The notes under the pieces were generated by a model. That model saw only the letters and a program-made list of their open reading frames with translations. It made no database searches and was not told where the DNA came from. Positions 1 through 8,366 of a DNA stretch of 56,308 bases are shown here, in pieces. The position numbers and the translations under genes were made by a program. The stretch is from Cyanobacteria bacterium K_Offshore_surface_m2_239. Its GTDB lineage: Bacteria > Cyanobacteriota > Cyanobacteriia > PCC-6307 > Cyanobiaceae. Location: positions 1 through 56,308 of the forward strand of contig VGQX01000003.1 of assembly GCA_016882305.1 (NCBI GenBank), in the 5' to 3' direction. Within the stretch, counting starts at the first letter, position 1. The number at the start of each line of letters is the position of its first letter.

Positions 1-1
1 G

Positions 2-835
2 GTTGCCCTGGAGACGGAACGGGAGGCCTTGCTTCAGGCGCGGGCGGACTTGGAGGGCCGAACGGAGGCTTTAGAGGGCCGAAGGGAGGCCTTGGAGCGA
101 GAGAACGCGGCAGTGCTCGCCCGAGAGGCCGATCTCCAGTTCCAGCTGGCTTCTTATGAGCAGGAGGCCCGACAGGCTCGGGACGCGGAGGTTCGTTTGC
201 TCGACAGGGTTGGCCTGCTGGAGAGGGAGAACCAGCGGATGCGCGAGGACTCGGAGGCGATGGGCCTTCAGCTCGACCACCTTCGCGGTGAGCGGGACCG
301 CCGTGAGCAGGTCGAGCGGGACCACGGCATCCTCCTCCGCCAGCTGGAGGACACCATGGCCGGCCAGACCAGGCGCATCGCCGCTCTGGAGGCGGATAAG
401 GAGTCGCTCAGGGGCGAACGGGATCGGGCTCGCCAGCAGCGGGAAGAAACGCTGCGGCAGGCTCGGGTCACGGAAGCTGATCTTCAGGCCCGGGTCCAGG
501 CTTTGCAGGACACGAACGGCCAGGCCTTCGAGGAAACGCGGCGCCTGACGGATCAACTCCATCATCTGCATGAGGAGTTGGAGCAGATCTTTCTTCAAGG
601 GCAGGCTGGGGATGCTCTCATCGCCGCGCAACACCAGCAGTTGCAGCGTGCCCAATCACTGATGTCCCGCTTGCTGGTTCAGACCACACAGCCCATGATT
701 CCCGCCCAAGCCGTCTCTGTGGAGGTGTTGCCCTCGCCTCCCGCCACGGCCATCGCGGGGACGCCCCAGACGAGGGCCAATCAAGGGCGCCAAGGGCGCT
801 CGGCTCGCTTGTTGAGAAGGTTCTGGACGCCTTAA
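2..835 (+). CDS. Coiled-coil protein, 5'-truncated by the window edge
   Basis: The frame is open from the first bases of the window to the TAA at 833-835, so the true start lies upstream; a TTG at 29 is only an internal possibility. The visible 277 residues are rich in Glu, Arg, Leu and Gln and show heptad-like spacing from the start to about residue 220, which predicts a long coiled coil. The last ~60 residues are a Pro/Ala/Thr-rich tail ending in a basic cluster. No catalytic motif is visible. Such coiled coils are often one module of large cyanobacterial glycosyltransferase or methyltransferase proteins, and the gene meets a capsule operon tail to tail with 8 bp between. A cell-surface polysaccharide role is inferred from position only. 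Confidence 0.7.
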   Translation, partial: VALETEREALLQARADLEGRTEALEGRREALERENAAVLAREADLQFQLASYEQEARQARDAEVRLLDRVGLLERENQRMREDSEAMGLQLDHLRGERDRREQVERDHGILLRQLEDTMAGQTRRIAALEADKESLRGERDRARQQREETLRQARVTEADLQARVQALQDTNGQAFEETRRLTDQLHHLHEELEQIFLQGQAGDALIAAQHQQLQRAQSLMSRLLVQTTQPMIPAQAVSVEVLPSPPATAIAGTPQTRANQGRQGRSARLLRRFWTP

Positions 836-843
836 CGGTTGCC

Positions 844-1797
844 CTAACGGTTGGACCCCAGCAGACGGCCCCAGAGACTTCTGGGGCGCGGCGGCCGGAG
901 CCGAATCTGCTCCTGGCGGTCGAGCTCGCCCTCCAGACTGTCCAGATACCGACGAAATCCGTCCAGGGCCTGCCAGTGCTCCGCTTGTCGCTCCGTTGGA
1001 GCCAGGGAGACCCCCAGGGCGGAGGCGGCGAAGGCGTCCGGCTCACGCTCCCGCACCAACAAGGTGGCCTCCAGGATCTCTGGGGGTGGAAGCTGCACCG
1101 GCGAGGCCTGCGGCAACCGCAACAACCCCTCGGGGTCGAAGGTCGCCCAGACGCTCGCGCCAGCCGCTTCCGGCCACTCGGCGATCGCCAGACGGAAGCC
1201 GCAGGCCTCGACGTGGCCCTGATTGGCCATGCCCGGCCGCAACTGCTGACAGATCAATTCTCGCGGCGGCAGGTCCCGTGCCTGCAACCACACCTTGGCC
1301 GGCTCCCGCTCGCCCGCCTTGTAACACCAGCCATGAAGCGTCCCGCCATCCGGGGTGAGCCCATCAAAATGCCCGCGCAAGCCGCGTCGCTCTGGATCCA
1401 AGGCCGCCAACAGACGCCTTTGGGTGCTGGACCGCGCACCGATGTAGGACAGGGGAAAGCGTTGGCTGCCATCGGCGGAAAGGGCCAGGATTTGCGGGGC
1501 TGACTCCAGGCGTGACAGGGGAAGATCTGCGGGAATCTCCAGTTGAAAGCCGAACCGCCCTTCCCTCCGCAAATGGTCTTCAACGTCGGGTCGTGGATCC
1601 TGGATGCGTCCATGGGCCAGGAGATGGGGGCCGGACAGCAGCCGCACATCACTGAGGGCGTGATGGGGGTGATACGCCCAGCCCGCTATCAATGATGGAG
1701 TAATCAATTCGATCCCTCCCCGTAGCAACTTGGCGTCATGGTCCGACTCTTGACGAGGACCTGCCACCAATTTCTTCCAGAGATTTGGCATGATCAT
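844..1797 (-). CDS. Tandem beta-module protein of the capsule operon, unknown function
   Basis: 317 residues. I chose the ATG at 1797 because it forms an ATGA overlap with the stop of the upstream dioxygenase gene; a longer frame to 1857 would overlap it by 64 bp. Two related segments can be seen: one near residues 30-100 (AGWAYHPHHALSDVRLL, then RPDV and FGFQLEIP) and one near 150-225 (LHGWCYKAGEREPAKVWL, then CGFRLAI). Each has the order G-W-x-Y, a charged strand, then G-F-x-L/R, suggesting a repeated beta-sandwich module of the kind found attached to glycosyltransferases. There is no signal peptide, membrane segment or catalytic motif. It is the last gene of the kpsMTE operon, so a role in making or handling capsule glycan is likely but not shown. 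I do not recognise a named family. Confidence 0.75.
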   Translation of the reverse strand: MIMPNLWKKLVAGPRQESDHDAKLLRGGIELITPSLIAGWAYHPHHALSDVRLLSGPHLLAHGRIQDPRPDVEDHLRREGRFGFQLEIPADLPLSRLESAPQILALSADGSQRFPLSYIGARSSTQRRLLAALDPERRGLRGHFDGLTPDGGTLHGWCYKAGEREPAKVWLQARDLPPRELICQQLRPGMANQGHVEACGFRLAIAEWPEAAGASVWATFDPEGLLRLPQASPVQLPPPEILEATLLVREREPDAFAASALGVSLAPTERQAEHWQALDGFRRYLDSLEGELDRQEQIRLRPPRPRSLWGRLLGSNR

Positions 1798-2720
1798 GCT
1801 GATGGGGAGGACGCCAGAGGAGACCTCTGGGGAGCGCTGAGGCCGAGGTTGGCCCATTCTTGCTTGGTGTATCTCGGATGTCCAGTTTCAATATCGAACG
1901 GGTTGCGGAGGAAGGGGCCTCCGTCGGCGGCGCCAAAACTGCACAGTGGAGTCGTGTAGAGACAATCTGAGAAAAAGTAGTGAATCACTTGACTCCAGCG
2001 ACGGCAGGAGCGGGATTGAACCGGTTCGCCTCCATGGAGAAGGTTGGCATGCCAGATCAACACCTCGCCGCGTTTGGCCAGAAAGCGGGTCAGGGGAAAA
2101 CCTCCACTTTGAACGGCCGCATGCCAGTGATCTTGAAAGAAGCGCTGCGGGTGAGGCTCGGCGGCGACCTGGACCGGATCCAGGCCCAAGGACTGGGCGC
2201 TCAGATAGGGGAGTCGGTGGCTGCCGGGATAATAAATTAGTGGTCCACTTTCGTTTTCGACATCGCGAAGTGCGATCCAGACACCACACATGAACCCTAG
2301 GGGATAGCTATGGAAATGAATGGCATCGCTGTGATATGGCTGCTCGCTACCAACGGCAAAGTTGAGGGTTTGGAAAGCAAAAGGCTCCCGTCCATAGACC
2401 GTGCTCAGAAGATCCAGAACGACAGGCTCCAGCGCCAGACCGCGGATGGAGGCATGCTGCAACCAGCCATCCTGGAGCCGAGGGGGTGAGCCTTCGCCCT
2501 GCTCCCAGAGGCTGAGCGGCTCAGCGAGCAGCGGCTCCAAGGACCGAATGACGTCCTCAAGACCATCGAGAAACGAAGGGGTCGCCAGATTCAGGACGCA
2601 ATACCCGTGATCGTGAAGAGCGCTGGCTTCCTTGCTCCAACGACCGAAATGTCCTGAGGCCAGAAGTTCGGGAAAGTCAGCACGATCGATCAGCGGCTGA
2701 CCTGTGAGATTGAGAGGCAT
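1794..2720 (-). CDS. Phytanoyl-CoA dioxygenase (PhyH) family protein
   Basis: 308 residues; predicted Fe(II)/2-oxoglutarate-dependent oxygenase. The metal-binding facial triad is visible: H and D in YHSDAIHFHS near residue 132, and the distal His in LIWHANLLHGGEP near residue 225, in a double-stranded beta-helix context. The PhyH landmark SGPLIYYPGSHRLP lies between them. The ATG at 2720 shares one base with the stop of the upstream glycosyltransferase (TGATG), and its own stop overlaps the next start by ATGA, so it is translated as part of the capsule operon. Family members hydroxylate small molecules including sugars and nucleotide-linked metabolites. In this setting it may modify a capsule sugar or substituent; the substrate is unknown. 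Confidence 0.85.
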   Translation of the reverse strand: MPLNLTGQPLIDRADFPELLASGHFGRWSKEASALHDHGYCVLNLATPSFLDGLEDVIRSLEPLLAEPLSLWEQGEGSPPRLQDGWLQHASIRGLALEPVVLDLLSTVYGREPFAFQTLNFAVGSEQPYHSDAIHFHSYPLGFMCGVWIALRDVENESGPLIYYPGSHRLPYLSAQSLGLDPVQVAAEPHPQRFFQDHWHAAVQSGGFPLTRFLAKRGEVLIWHANLLHGGEPVQSRSCRRWSQVIHYFFSDCLYTTPLCSFGAADGGPFLRNPFDIETGHPRYTKQEWANLGLSAPQRSPLASSPSA

Positions 2721-4795
2721 CAAGACAAGGAGGATGGTCGCGATGTGCGGGCACCAACGGCATGGGACCGCAAAGCCAGAGAAAGGTTTTCTTCAACGAG
2801 GCTGAGGTGGGGACTGTAGTTGGGGTCTGCGGTGAGCAGATCACCCCACCGCTGGATCATCGCCTGACGTTCGCGTTGCCATTGGTTGTGGGCTGCCCGT
2901 TCTGTCGGGGCACCCCGGCTTTTGGATTCATGATGCAGTAAGACAGCATCAGGGCAATAGAGGTTGCGGTAACCAGCCTGCAGCAACCGCAAACAAAGGT
3001 CAACATCGTTGTAATTGACGGCGAAATTCTCCGCGTCAAATCCCCCTACTTCCAGGAATAGCGTGCGGCGGATCACGAGGGTTGCCGCTGTAACGGCACT
3101 CACATTATGAGCAAACTGTAATCTCATTTGGTAGCCATCGGCGTTGGAATCCAGATATTTGTGTGCATGACCCGCAATGCCACCAATGCCTAGAAGGATA
3201 CCAGCATGTTGAATGGTGCCATCGTCGAATAAAAGTTTGGCGCCGACAGCGCCAATCTCCGGACGCAGGGCATGAGCGGCCATGGTGGACAACCATCCAC
3301 CATGGACCGCTTCCACGTCATTATTCAAAAAGGCGATCAATTCGCCCTTGGCCAAGCCGACTGCTTCATTGTTCAATGCCGAAAAATTGAAGGGCCCGGG
3401 TCGACGCAAGAGCTGAAAACCCGCCTGCTTCTCCAGCTCAGCAAGATAGTCCAGGGTTTTCTGTTCACTACTGCCGTTATCGATCAGGATGATTTCCGTT
3501 GGTGGATTCCCTGCGCCATGTTCACGCAGGGACGTCAGGCAGCAGCGGAGTAGATCCCCATGATCTCGGGTGGGGATGATCACGCTGACCAGCGGAGGTG
3601 GATCGGGAAGAGGCCAGTGCACGACGTGGCCGCGATTCTGGTGAAAGGTGACCCGAAGAGGCGTGCCATGACGAGCGAAAAAGGTCTGCAGCGTCGCGGC
3701 GGTCTGGGGTGTGGATCGTTCTGCTTGAGCTTTCGGCAGATGATGATAAAGGATCTCCGGGAGGTGGAAAATCTGATCCGCTCGACAGCTCGCTGTTACT
3801 TCAAGTATGAAGGAATAAAGTGATAGATTTGCACCTGCATCACTGAGTGCCTGGCAGGCGCGAAGGCAGTGGTCACCGCGGATGGCCCAGCTGTGGGAGT
3901 ACGCGGCATCGCTGTACAAAAGGTCGGGATTCCAGGCCGGCTTGAATTGTGGCGCGTAGCGGCGCCCTGTTTCGCTGATGCGATCTTCATCCGCATAAAT
4001 GGCCGAGGCGTCGGGATGATTTTGGACGACAGCGGCGAGCTTTCTGAGCGCATGTGGTGGCAGTTGGTCCCCCACCTGCAGCAGAACAACCCATGTTGTT
4101 GTGTCGCCGGGCTCGAGTTGGTGATCCGACATCAACAGCCGATAGGGGCCTGGTGCTTGGTTGTTGAGACTGTGGACTGAAAGCTCACAATGTTGCTCAT
4201 TATCGCGATTACCCCAGATCCAAATCGTGAAGTTGACTGGATCGGGTTCGTTGGAATCAGGCAGTGCGGGGGATGAAACCTCACGTTTGTCTTCAAGAAG
4301 ATGAGGAGATTCAACACGTTCAATCCATTCGTCATAGCCAACCAAGGGAAATAACTTTCGTGAAAGAAGTCGGTTGTAATCACACCATTGCTGTCGGAAT
4401 GATTGTTGTTGCAGACTTTCTTTGCTATACGCAGGATGAAGTCGGTACAGCTTTTTTGCCACCATCTGCTTGATTCGACAGAAGGGCTGCGGCACCAGTC
4501 GCAATTCTGAAATCACAGCTTGGCCGTTGAGGCCAATGAGTTCAAATCGACAGAGTTGATGTCCTTTGCTGATCCGCACCACGCGCCGACGGCGCTTGCC
4601 ATTCACGAGCACCCGTCCCTGGGCTCCATTCAACAATCCAAAGCAGCGCAGCTGCTCCGTCTTGATCCGAATCGTCAAGGTGTACCACCCCGGCCGAACG
4701 GCTTGGCGCAGCGTCAAGGAGGGTCGCGGCTGATCAGGCAGCCAAGCCCAATCCTGCCGGGTGCGCACTCCAGACCAGCGACGGAGCCAATTCAC
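2720..4795 (-). CDS. GT2 family glycosyltransferase, two-domain
   Basis: 691 residues. The first ~110 residues look like a beta-rich module. A partial GT-A unit follows (about 210-380), with the DxD-like YADEDRI and the acceptor-side NPDLLYSDAAYSHS. A complete GT2 domain follows at about 400-660: LVSVIIPTRDHGDLL for nucleotide-sugar binding, IILIDNGS, the metal-binding LNNDVEAVHGGWL, and GAVGAKLLFDDGTIQHAG. This resembles the tandem GT2 proteins of O-antigen and capsule clusters. It starts four bases inside the end of kpsE (ATGA), unusually tying a sugar transferase to the export machinery. It probably adds one or two sugars to the capsule repeat in the cytoplasm; donor and linkage cannot be read from sequence. 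Confidence 0.9.
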   Translation of the reverse strand: MNWLRRWSGVRTRQDWAWLPDQPRPSLTLRQAVRPGWYTLTIRIKTEQLRCFGLLNGAQGRVLVNGKRRRRVVRISKGHQLCRFELIGLNGQAVISELRLVPQPFCRIKQMVAKKLYRLHPAYSKESLQQQSFRQQWCDYNRLLSRKLFPLVGYDEWIERVESPHLLEDKREVSSPALPDSNEPDPVNFTIWIWGNRDNEQHCELSVHSLNNQAPGPYRLLMSDHQLEPGDTTTWVVLLQVGDQLPPHALRKLAAVVQNHPDASAIYADEDRISETGRRYAPQFKPAWNPDLLYSDAAYSHSWAIRGDHCLRACQALSDAGANLSLYSFILEVTASCRADQIFHLPEILYHHLPKAQAERSTPQTAATLQTFFARHGTPLRVTFHQNRGHVVHWPLPDPPPLVSVIIPTRDHGDLLRCCLTSLREHGAGNPPTEIILIDNGSSEQKTLDYLAELEKQAGFQLLRRPGPFNFSALNNEAVGLAKGELIAFLNNDVEAVHGGWLSTMAAHALRPEIGAVGAKLLFDDGTIQHAGILLGIGGIAGHAHKYLDSNADGYQMRLQFAHNVSAVTAATLVIRRTLFLEVGGFDAENFAVNYNDVDLCLRLLQAGYRNLYCPDAVLLHHESKSRGAPTERAAHNQWQRERQAMIQRWGDLLTADPNYSPHLSLVEENLSLALRSHAVGARTSRPSSLS

Positions 4796-6024
4796 TGGCG
4801 ATGACTAGCCTGCATGCCGAGGACGAATTTACCGAGACTGAGACCCACGGCACAAGCGGCCACCACGGCGAAGAAACCCTTACTTCTCCAGTCATTTTGT
4901 GGGTCTTCGGGACGTTGTGGGGCCGATAGTAACGCCATGAATTTTTGTTGGCGCTTGCTCTCCACCCTTGCCTTCTCCACAGCCGTCAAGGCTAGCTTGT
5001 AAGAATCTGTGGCAAAAGCCACATCCGATTCAAGTTTCAACATATCGGCTGCTTTTCGGGTCAGATTTCTTCCCTGGCGGGAGACAGCGGACTTCCTTTC
5101 TTTTTGAATTTGTTGCTCAAGTTCACGAACCTGATCTTCGATGGCGGCCACTTCGGGCTCAGCGGGATCTTTGAATTGGCGTCTTAGCGTTGCCAACTCA
5201 ACCCGCAGATCAACCAACTTCTCTTGCAGTTTGCTGATCGTTTGACTGGCGAGTTCCGCTTCACTTTTGGGGTCGATAACAGCATTGGATTCTTGATAAA
5301 TCAGTAAGCGATTCTTGGCCTGATTCAGGATAGAGCGGGCACGTATCAACTCCTCCTCGGCAAAACCTTTCTGCTTTTGGCTGATGTCTTGGTTCAGCTG
5401 ATTCACAAAATGCTCGCTCTTGGCCAGCATGAAACGGTTGAGGTCATAGGAGGCCTTAGGGTCCAGTCCAACGGTGCGCAGCACGATGGCTCCTGATAAC
5501 TCATCCAGAGTTACAGCCACTTGTTTTTTGAAAAACTTCAGTCGCTTTTCATTGGAAAGATTTGGTTTGATCCCGGCGAAGGGATCGGATCCTTTTTGTG
5601 CATAAGCCTTGTCCAAGTCAAAGGTACGCGTTAGATCTGCAAGAACTTGAGGGGATTGCAGGTAGGTTTTCAAAAAGCGAGCATCTTCCAATGAGAGCTG
5701 ATTGCCTCGCGCGAGGAGGCCGGCCAAGCCTGTGCCTGGATCAGTAAGGCCTGCTTCTTCGGCTTTTCGGATAACAAAATCAGATCTGGTAACGTAGCGA
5801 TCACGAGCAATGCTATAGAAATAAATTCCCGAGATCGCAATGGGAACCAGCATCAGCTGAGTTACCGAGATTCTCCAAAAATGAGCGGGTTTGACCTTGG
5901 GTGGTTTAATTGGAACAACTTTTTGATCAACTTTCGTTGGATCGAGTTCCGGAGCAACCTCCTCATGCTGATCCTTCCGAAGAAGGAAGCGATTCATAGG
6001 GTTAAAGTCATCAACGCCAATCAT
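4792..6024 (-). CDS. kpsE: Capsule polysaccharide export inner-membrane protein, KpsE/CtrB/BexC family
   Basis: 410 residues. This polysaccharide co-polymerase spans the periplasm between the KpsMT ABC transporter and the outer-membrane channel. A basic, Pro-rich cytoplasmic tail (1-50) leads to a membrane segment (about 52-72). The periplasmic domain begins at YFYSIARDRYVTRSDFVIR, a family hallmark. Long coiled coils follow at about 215-355, and a second membrane segment sits near 385-405 close to the C terminus. Length and topology fit KpsE. It lies 81 bp after kpsT, and its ATGA overlap couples it to the glycosyltransferase gene. The codon use is visibly more AT-rich than in the flanking core genes. 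Confidence 0.93.
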   Translation of the reverse strand: MIGVDDFNPMNRFLLRKDQHEEVAPELDPTKVDQKVVPIKPPKVKPAHFWRISVTQLMLVPIAISGIYFYSIARDRYVTRSDFVIRKAEEAGLTDPGTGLAGLLARGNQLSLEDARFLKTYLQSPQVLADLTRTFDLDKAYAQKGSDPFAGIKPNLSNEKRLKFFKKQVAVTLDELSGAIVLRTVGLDPKASYDLNRFMLAKSEHFVNQLNQDISQKQKGFAEEELIRARSILNQAKNRLLIYQESNAVIDPKSEAELASQTISKLQEKLVDLRVELATLRRQFKDPAEPEVAAIEDQVRELEQQIQKERKSAVSRQGRNLTRKAADMLKLESDVAFATDSYKLALTAVEKARVESKRQQKFMALLSAPQRPEDPQNDWRSKGFFAVVAACAVGLSLGKFVLGMQASHRQ

Positions 6025-6105
6025 GTTGAGACAGCCTCAAGGGGAGAAGAATGGAAGAACGTTTCCCCGCAGTCGCCCGGCTCTTGAAGGATGGAGATCA
6101 TCAAA

Positions 6106-6795
6106 TTACTGCTCAGCGTGTTGATTTGCGGGGGCTGACAGCAGTCGATCGGTGTGGACAGCTACTGCCTCATCGAGGTCGGAGAATTCTTCAATCTTAC
6201 CACCATCGAGGATAAACGCACGATCACAGTGCAACTTGAGGCCCCAGAGGTTGTGGTCAACCATCAGAAAATCGGACTTGTTCTTGCGGTCTTGAAGCAC
6301 GCGTTTGCTTTTTTCTCGAAAGCGTTGGTCTCCAGCCGCTGTGACTTCATCGATGAGATAAACATCAAAATCAAAGGCCATGGATAAGCCAAAAGCGACC
6401 CGGGAACGCATCCCGCTGGAATAGGTTTTGAAGGGGCGATCAAAATAGACACCGAGTTCTGCAAATTCTTCAACATAGCGAACTTTTTCGGGCACATTTC
6501 GTTTTTCGGCGTAAATTCGACTGACAAAAGTGACATTTTCTCGCCCAGTTAAGCTGCCTTGAAATCCGCCGACCAGGCCGACGGGCCAGGAGATGGTTCG
6601 ATCTGTTTCTATGGTTCCACTGTCGGGGAGATCAATGCCCCCCAGGATTCGGAGCAAGGTGCTTTTTCCGGCTCCATTAGCACCCAAAATCGCAATTGAT
6701 TCTCCTGTATTAATGTTAAAACTTAGATCTTTGAAGATGGTGGTTTTGATCCCCTGATAGTAAAAACTCTTGGTGAGATTATTGACTTTAATCAT
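6106..6795 (-). CDS. kpsT: Capsule ABC transporter ATP-binding protein, KpsT/CtrD/BexA family
   Basis: 229 residues, the usual KpsT length. It powers export of lipid-linked capsule polymer through KpsM at the inner membrane. Visible motifs are Walker A GANGAGKST (about 37-45), the signature YSSGMRSR near 125, Walker B DVYLIDE, the D-loop region TAAGDQRF typical of polysaccharide exporters, and the switch His in MVDHN. Between Walker A and the signature is LVGGFQGSLTGREN, characteristic of the capsule/O-antigen exporter ATPases. It sits 98 bp downstream of kpsM. The upstream gap is AT-rich and could hold a secondary promoter, though none stands out. Confidence 0.95.
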   Translation of the reverse strand: MIKVNNLTKSFYYQGIKTTIFKDLSFNINTGESIAILGANGAGKSTLLRILGGIDLPDSGTIETDRTISWPVGLVGGFQGSLTGRENVTFVSRIYAEKRNVPEKVRYVEEFAELGVYFDRPFKTYSSGMRSRVAFGLSMAFDFDVYLIDEVTAAGDQRFREKSKRVLQDRKNKSDFLMVDHNLWGLKLHCDRAFILDGGKIEEFSDLDEAVAVHTDRLLSAPANQHAEQ

Positions 6796-6893
6796 GGATC
6801 AAGGGGGTGATGCGATGGCGCTTTTCTGAGGGCTGAAATGGAAAGGAATGAAGCGGATGTGGTCCATCGGAGCGAAATCGCTTAAGGTCTATC

Positions 6894-7745
6894 TTACAAG
6901 GTGAGAAGCTTTCGTTCATTATTGTAGTAGATCCAGAGGGAAAGTGTCAGAAGAATGACCGTGCTGAGTACGGCAAATTCGAGGTTGGCATCAGGGGTGA
7001 AGTAGTCCATATTCATTGACCTTCGATTAAGCTCGATAACATGCATCATCGGATTCCAGATGAAAAACACCTTGGTCCATGGTGGGAAGATCCAATAGCG
7101 AAAGGGGACGCCAGAAAGAAACCAGAGAATCCGCGGGACCCACAAGGCTGTCTGCTTGAAGCTTGGGAACAAGTGAGCCGCTGTCATGAACATCAGCCCG
7201 ACGGAGAAGCCGATCAAGGCGGCAAGTAGAAGGGTGAAGAAGAACAGGCCAATATCATGCATGTAAACTTGATCGATGGCGATCCATGTGGCGACGCAGA
7301 TCACGATCAAGCAGCAGGCGTAGAGTCCTCCCTCGCAGATTGTTCGCGCAATGATGGTGTCTATTGGCTTGACGGGTTTGTAAAATAATAGGGCTTCATT
7401 GGCTTCCATGGAATTGATGCTTCGATTGACGATCTGACTGAAGACCGTGAAGAGAACAATCCCCGAAGCAAGAAATAAAACCGGATTCAAGCTGCCACCG
7501 CGATGGGCGTTGATGGCAACGAGAAACACCATCCAGATGATGATCAATCCCAAGGGTTGCATCAGCACACCCAAAAAGCCACCTTTGACATCGCTGACTC
7601 TCGTGCGCAACTCTCGGTACACGAGAGCATCCACAACGCGCCACTGCACCTGCCAGCCGCTCAGCCGCCGCAAACCATCGCGTCGGCTGGTGGATTTACC
7701 ACCGGCTTCGCGATCCAGTCGAAGTCGGCTGGCCGGAGGTTCCAA
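6894..7745 (-). CDS. kpsM: Capsule ABC transporter permease, KpsM/CtrC/BexB family
   Basis: About 283 residues with six predicted hydrophobic segments of the ABC-2 polysaccharide exporter type. The amphipathic entry YRELRTRVSD is near residue 45, followed by LGVLMQPLGLIIIWMVFL. Later comes PFRYWIFPPWTKVFFIWNPM, the conserved loop before the last helices. With KpsT it forms the inner-membrane exporter of lipid-linked capsule. The start is uncertain: 7745 is a TTG, and an ATG at 7752 lies in another frame that stops early, so either the TTG is used or there has been a small N-terminal indel. The gene starts 30 bp after the DUF1997 gene; that gap is AT-rich. Confidence 0.92.
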   Translation of the reverse strand: MEPPASRLRLDREAGGKSTSRRDGLRRLSGWQVQWRVVDALVYRELRTRVSDVKGGFLGVLMQPLGLIIIWMVFLVAINAHRGGSLNPVLFLASGIVLFTVFSQIVNRSINSMEANEALLFYKPVKPIDTIIARTICEGGLYACCLIVICVATWIAIDQVYMHDIGLFFFTLLLAALIGFSVGLMFMTAAHLFPSFKQTALWVPRILWFLSGVPFRYWIFPPWTKVFFIWNPMMHVIELNRRSMNMDYFTPDANLEFAVLSTVILLTLSLWIYYNNERKLLTL

Positions 7746-7774
7746 AGGCCATGGTCAAAAGTTAAGAGACTATT

Positions 7775-8293
7775 TTAGCCCCCTCCCCCCTGATCGGAGC
7801 CGTCTTCACGGAGCCAGGCCGCCGCATCCCTCAGAAACCCGCGGCTCAAGCGGCGCTCCATGCGATCCAGCACGTTCTCCAAGGCCAGACCCGCCAGCCC
7901 CCTGGCTCCCGGCGCGTTCAGGAGGGGGGAGTCGAGCCCCACTTCGGCCCAGCCCGCCACGGCGTCCCGGGCCGGTTCCAAGGTGGCCTTGAGGCGGAAG
8001 CCGAGCCGGTCGCCCCAGCCCCCCAGGCCTGCCAGCCGACACCCCGTGCTGCCCACCCGCAGCCTCCCATCCTCCCAGCGGGCCGCCAGGGCCAGGGTGG
8101 GAACCACCTCCAGATGCAGCACGCGATGGGGGTTGGAGCGGTAGGTCCAGTGGCCGGGGCCTTCGGGCCGCAGGCGCTCCCGGGCCAGGAGCGCGGTGAG
8201 TGGTCGGTCCACCAGGGCCAGGTAGGCGGACAGCCGTTCCTGTGAGGCCCCTGGCACGGAGATGGGGATCAGGAGCTCACGCCGGCGCACCAC
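7775..8293 (-). CDS. DUF1997 family protein
   Basis: About 172 residues from a GTG at 8293 (GAGGAG lies roughly 12 bases upstream; a GTG at 8290 is an alternative). The frame is open further upstream, but that part overlaps the opposite kpsC start and has no conserved look. The body matches the cyanobacterial and plastid DUF1997 pattern: LLIPISVPGAS at the start, then HRVLHLEVVPTLAL, an amphipathic beta-rich middle, and a C-terminal helix VLDRMERRLSRGF. No signal peptide is seen. Function is unknown. It is the first gene ahead of kpsMTE on the same strand and is GC-rich, unlike kpsM, so it may be an old resident at the edge of the capsule cassette rather than part of it. Confidence 0.75.
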   Translation of the reverse strand: MVRRRELLIPISVPGASQERLSAYLALVDRPLTALLARERLRPEGPGHWTYRSNPHRVLHLEVVPTLALAARWEDGRLRVGSTGCRLAGLGGWGDRLGFRLKATLEPARDAVAGWAEVGLDSPLLNAPGARGLAGLALENVLDRMERRLSRGFLRDAAAWLREDGSDQGGGG

Positions 8294-8366
8294 GCCTGTC
8301 CGGTTCTCCTCGGCTCCTGGGGTGGCGCGGTTGGCCAAGCGGGCGACTCCACGGCTGTGCTCGACT

